A stretch of DNA of 64,000 nucleotides from a bacterium (lineage in GTDB: Bacteria; 4484-113; JAFGCY01), in assembly GCA_020440605.1 (NCBI GenBank), contig JAGRNT010000015.1, forward strand, positions 58,602 through 122,601, written 5' to 3'. A program made the translations under genes and the position numbers. The notes beneath the pieces are model-generated. The model saw nothing but the letters and a program-made list of their open reading frames with translations, was not told the origin of the DNA and made no database searches. Positions 61,293 through 64,000 of this stretch are shown here, one piece after another (the stretch's first letter is position 1; each line of letters begins with the position of its first letter).

Positions 61293-63416
61293 CTAAGTAA
61301 TTGCTTTGCTAGCATCTTCTTTCTTCTGATTGAAGGGAATGTTAACTAATATAGGTTTCTCACTTCTAATCCCCTGACCATAAACAATGGAGTGCAATTT
61401 CTTCAATTGTGGAATTGCTGATACTACATCCGCTGTGTATACATTACTTAGAAAATCTAAGCTTGTTTTATCTACAAGTCTGAACGTAATATAAGTATTG
61501 CATTGACTCAATACCGATTTGCTAACTAATGCAGTTCTCTGAGAGACTACTAGTAGCCCCACATCGTATTTCCTACCCTGTAAGGCAATTTGCGAAATTC
61601 TATCAACGACCCATTTTGTGTCATAATCAAACCCGGAACCACCAGTTTCAGGAATAACTGTATGGGCTTCTTCGAGCACTATAAGTACTCTACATTGATT
61701 TCTGTTGTCTTTCATCCATTTCATTATCTCTGACAAATAAAGCTCTGTTGCACGAAGAGTAGCTTTTGTATTCGTTATCTGAGGTAAGTTGAATATTCCT
61801 AGGTTTCCTCCATCTTCATTTAAAAATCTAGCAACATTTTCTCTTACTTCCTTTTGAATTTCCTCAATAAAAGCCTTTAGTGCAATCTTTTCCTTTCCCG
61901 CACCATATTCTCCAGTATCTGCACCAAACAACTTTTCTTCTAGATCACTCGCCCTTTCTTCATCTAGTCCCAATAACTTGGGATTCAACTCAGATAATCT
62001 AGCGTAGTAGTCGTTCGTGATATCTACGCAGAAAACTTTATATTCCATTTGATGTGCTTGTTTGATAAAGTCCAGACTTACTTCTGTCTTACCTGTACCA
62101 GTGACACCAAGAATAGCACAATGAAATCTAATTGCATTTTCAATATCAATATCTATATCTATGTTTGTACCTGGCAGGTTGCCAATTACCAGCGGATGCT
62201 CGCAAACATACCTTGACAAACTTCTCAAGTCCTCATGATGCCACACGGGGATGTGCATTTCTGGAACCCAATCAAACTTTGAAAACTTATTTTCTACTAT
62301 AGTTCCAAGCTGAATTGCTACTGCGACAATCTTTCCTGAAGGATTACTAGTAATAACTTCTTCTGAAGTAACTGCATCAATTATTTGATAATATACAGTC
62401 ATCGATTCTGATTTTATGAAAACAACAGAACCATACTTAAGGAAACAATGATTGGTTGTTTCAATTCGAATTGTGTTAATTGTTGAATTTTCAGCAATTG
62501 TACCGACTAAAGAAGCACCAGTAACAGGCAAAATTGTCTGTGTGTCGAACAACTCACTGTTGGAATCAAATTCAATAACACTATTGTTAGGAATGTCAAG
62601 TTGAAGTTCATTTGGTTGGATTGTACTTCCATATAGCAATCCTGTACCCAAAACTCTATTACTTTGTTGCACAGTTCCGATGGGATAGATTCTCTTGTAC
62701 GAAGAATCGCTCAATCTTGCAAGTATTCTATTCTGATTGTTCCAGCTGGCTGGAGCAAGCAACTCGACTCTTGCAAGATTTGGATCATCAATTCTACTTA
62801 ATAACCCAATCAACTCATTATTCTTGGAAGAATAAAGGATAGCTGATCTTACTATTCCAAGTACCATTTCAATTGGCTTAAACAGTACTATCACAATCCA
62901 GAACAAAATTGTGAACAGGGAGATCTGATTACTTAATCCAAAGAGCTCTAATGATGTCACAACAATAGCAATTGTAAACAAAATTTCTCCTCGTCCCAAT
63001 TCAGAACAGATTTTATATCCTATTGTGTCTACTATTTGAACAAACCGCGAACGACCCTCAATTGATTTGTTAAAGATCAAACTAACAACCGAAGTTACTA
63101 CGACAAGGCCGTATACAGAAAAACCTATGTTTCGCAAAAATAATACCAGTGTATTTGTTGAATCACTTGTAACGGCAAGCAAAGTTATTGCAGCACCTAT
63201 CGTGTTGACAAGCGAATCTCTTGGAGCTATAAATCTCGGCGCATCTATCAAATATATAAGTGCGAAAGTGACTCCATTAAGTAGAATTATATTTTTATCA
63301 AGGGGAGAAAGAAAGAACCACGATCCAAGAATACATTTTTGTCCTAGAAAAAACGCCAACGAATATGCAACTAAAAGAATCAATCGATCAGTAATTGAAT
63401 AATGATACTTTCTCAT
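61293..63416 (-). CDS. Membrane HerA-like ATPase on an AT-rich island
   Basis: About 707 residues from the ATG at 63416, which follows AGGGGA at seven bases; further ATG and TTG starts lie up to eight codons upstream. Four to six hydrophobic helices occupy residues 10-200. A central beta domain is followed by a HerA/FtsK-like ATPase domain: ILGVTGTGKTEVS (Walker A), RVLIVLEEAHTVIPE (Walker B with the EEAH motif) and VVSQRTALVSKSVLSQCN with a sensor-like Gln/Arg. HerA-type ATPases pump or remodel DNA and occur in anti-phage systems, usually with a nuclease; no nuclease is adjacent here. AT-rich composition and distinct codon use indicate horizontal transfer. Confidence 0.8.
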   Translation of the reverse strand: MRKYHYSITDRLILLVAYSLAFFLGQKCILGSWFFLSPLDKNIILLNGVTFALIYLIDAPRFIAPRDSLVNTIGAAITLLAVTSDSTNTLVLFLRNIGFSVYGLVVVTSVVSLIFNKSIEGRSRFVQIVDTIGYKICSELGRGEILFTIAIVVTSLELFGLSNQISLFTILFWIVIVLFKPIEMVLGIVRSAILYSSKNNELIGLLSRIDDPNLARVELLAPASWNNQNRILARLSDSSYKRIYPIGTVQQSNRVLGTGLLYGSTIQPNELQLDIPNNSVIEFDSNSELFDTQTILPVTGASLVGTIAENSTINTIRIETTNHCFLKYGSVVFIKSESMTVYYQIIDAVTSEEVITSNPSGKIVAVAIQLGTIVENKFSKFDWVPEMHIPVWHHEDLRSLSRYVCEHPLVIGNLPGTNIDIDIDIENAIRFHCAILGVTGTGKTEVSLDFIKQAHQMEYKVFCVDITNDYYARLSELNPKLLGLDEERASDLEEKLFGADTGEYGAGKEKIALKAFIEEIQKEVRENVARFLNEDGGNLGIFNLPQITNTKATLRATELYLSEIMKWMKDNRNQCRVLIVLEEAHTVIPETGGSGFDYDTKWVVDRISQIALQGRKYDVGLLVVSQRTALVSKSVLSQCNTYITFRLVDKTSLDFLSNVYTADVVSAIPQLKKLHSIVYGQGIRSEKPILVNIPFNQKKEDASKAIT

Positions 63417-63440
63417 TATCATTCCCCTACATATATTCAA

Positions 63441-63516
63441 CTCTACTACCGAATTTCATAGTCAGCCTTACGCCTGACCTCCGTTGCCCGGATTGCTCCG
63501 GGCCTCCCCCCCCCCC
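63441..63516. repeat. Inverted GGAG-hairpin module and C12 tract
   Basis: On the minus strand: GGAGGCCCGGAGCAATCCGG, GCAACGGAGGTCAGGCG-type units, i.e. the hairpin module in inverted orientation. A run of 12 C at 63506-63517 follows immediately before the MoxR stop codon. Confidence 0.65.
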
Positions 63517-64000
63517 CTACTCCGCCGTGGTCGGGACCGCGGCGATGATGTCCTTCACCACCTTGTCCGAGCTCACGCCCTCAGCCTCCGCCTCGAAGTT
63601 GAGGATCGTGCGGTGCCGCAGTACCGGCAGGGCCACACGGCGGATGTCGTCATAGCTCAGGTTGAAGCGGTTGTCGAGCAGCGCCAGCACCTTGCCGCAG
63701 AGGATCATCGCCTGCACCGCACGCGGGCTGGCGCCGTAGCGCACGTAGCGCCGCACGCTCTCCGGGGCGCGCACGTTGTCGACATGCGTAGCCAGCGCGA
63801 GCCGCACGGCATAGCGCACCACATGCGCCGCCGCCGGCACCTGGCGCACGAGCTGCTTCATCTCGAGGATGCGCGCGCCCTTCACCGCCGGGCGGACCTG
63901 CGCCGAGCGCGCCGTGGTGGTGCGCTCGATGACCTCCATCAGCTCGTCCTCACTCGGGTAGTCCACGTTGATCTTCAGCATGAAGCGGTCGAGCTGGGCC
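63517..64000 (-). CDS. MoxR-family AAA ATPase, C-terminal part
   Basis: The gene continues past the right edge; about 161 C-terminal residues are visible. AQLDRFMLKINVDYPSEDE, then a helical lid domain with GASPRAVQAMILCGKVLALLDNR and the closing VLRHRTILNFEAEAEGVSS are typical of MoxR/RavA-like chaperone ATPases, which insert metals or assemble complexes. The Walker A part is outside the window. The stop codon directly abuts a C12 tract. Confidence 0.9.
   Translation of the reverse strand, partial: AQLDRFMLKINVDYPSEDELMEVIERTTTARSAQVRPAVKGARILEMKQLVRQVPAAAHVVRYAVRLALATHVDNVRAPESVRRYVRYGASPRAVQAMILCGKVLALLDNRFNLSYDDIRRVALPVLRHRTILNFEAEAEGVSSDKVVKDIIAAVPTTAE

Noticed and set aside
63506..63517. 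C12 homopolymer as a phase-variable switch of the MoxR gene
   Set aside because: The tract lies outside the coding sequence, just past the stop codon, so length changes would not alter the frame.

Overview
The window is GC-rich chromosomal DNA of a bacterium with a Gram-negative-type envelope. It encodes MurG, an AMIN-domain amidase, an NlpC/P60 hydrolase, an HD-GYP protein and about ten lipoproteins with a Leu-x-x-Cys lipobox. I cannot name the phylum. A cytochrome-b558-type succinate dehydrogenase, several lipoproteins carrying PKD or dockerin-like modules, many leaderless promoters and intergenic DNA built from short repeats all suggest a deep-branching, uncultivated lineage rather than a well-studied genus. 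There are no rRNA genes, no tRNA that I can see, and no CRISPR array.

Layout. 1-1.15 kb: a gene tail, then an AT-rich island with an orphan class III nucleotidyl-cyclase-like gene. 1.2-5.5 kb: kbl and four small hypothetical genes, one made of three zinc-knuckle repeats. 5.6-14.7 kb: succinate dehydrogenase, with a TIR/ThsB-like gene between sdhC and sdhA; sdhB is separated from sdhA by two opposite-strand genes, a PKD lipoprotein and a membrane double hydrolase. 15-20 kb: dockerin-like lipoprotein, bacteriohemerythrin, glutaredoxin-like protein, 3-hydroxyacyl-CoA dehydrogenase, pseudouridine synthase, isochorismatase-like hydrolase. 20-26 kb: two large lipoproteins (NHL/carboxypeptidase-regulatory and phospholipase-D-like), an RmlD-like reductase and GAPDH. 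26-31 kb: amidase, murG, a DEAD-box helicase and a small membrane protein. 31.3-32.6 kb: a tandemly duplicated two-gene HicB/HicA-like module. 32.7-36.5 kb: dcd, a PKD lipoprotein and a redoxin lipoprotein. 36.6-41 kb: an ArsR-SRPBCC operon, DUF3052 and four DinB-family genes. 41-50 kb: a lipoprotein, a structured RNA gene, a jelly-roll secreted protein, a divergent AroA, HD-GYP, a Na/Pi transporter and a cysteine-less thioredoxin-fold protein. 50-60.5 kb: NlpC/P60, a peroxiredoxin, an IsdG-like monooxygenase, lipA, a VanZ-like protein, a YHYH lipoprotein, a second dockerin-like lipoprotein and an EamA transporter. 61.3-63.4 kb: an AT-rich island with a membrane HerA-like ATPase. The window ends in the 3' part of a MoxR-type ATPase gene.

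Four themes stand out. (1) Two thiol-redox genes have an in-frame TGA exactly where the family has its cysteine, each followed by a small stem-loop, so selenocysteine is likely. (2) About a dozen genes have a TANNNT box 6-8 bases before the start codon and no ribosome binding site, so leaderless mRNAs are common. (3) Intergenic DNA consists of GGAG-spaced hairpin modules whose stems change in a compensatory way, together with heptamer-type tandem repeats. (4) Several possible conflict or signalling genes (TIR-like, nucleotidyl cyclase, HicBA-like pairs, HerA-like ATPase) are scattered in the window; two of them lie on AT-rich DNA unlike the rest.

All calls come from reading sequence and recalled family motifs. 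No database search, folding program or alignment was run.
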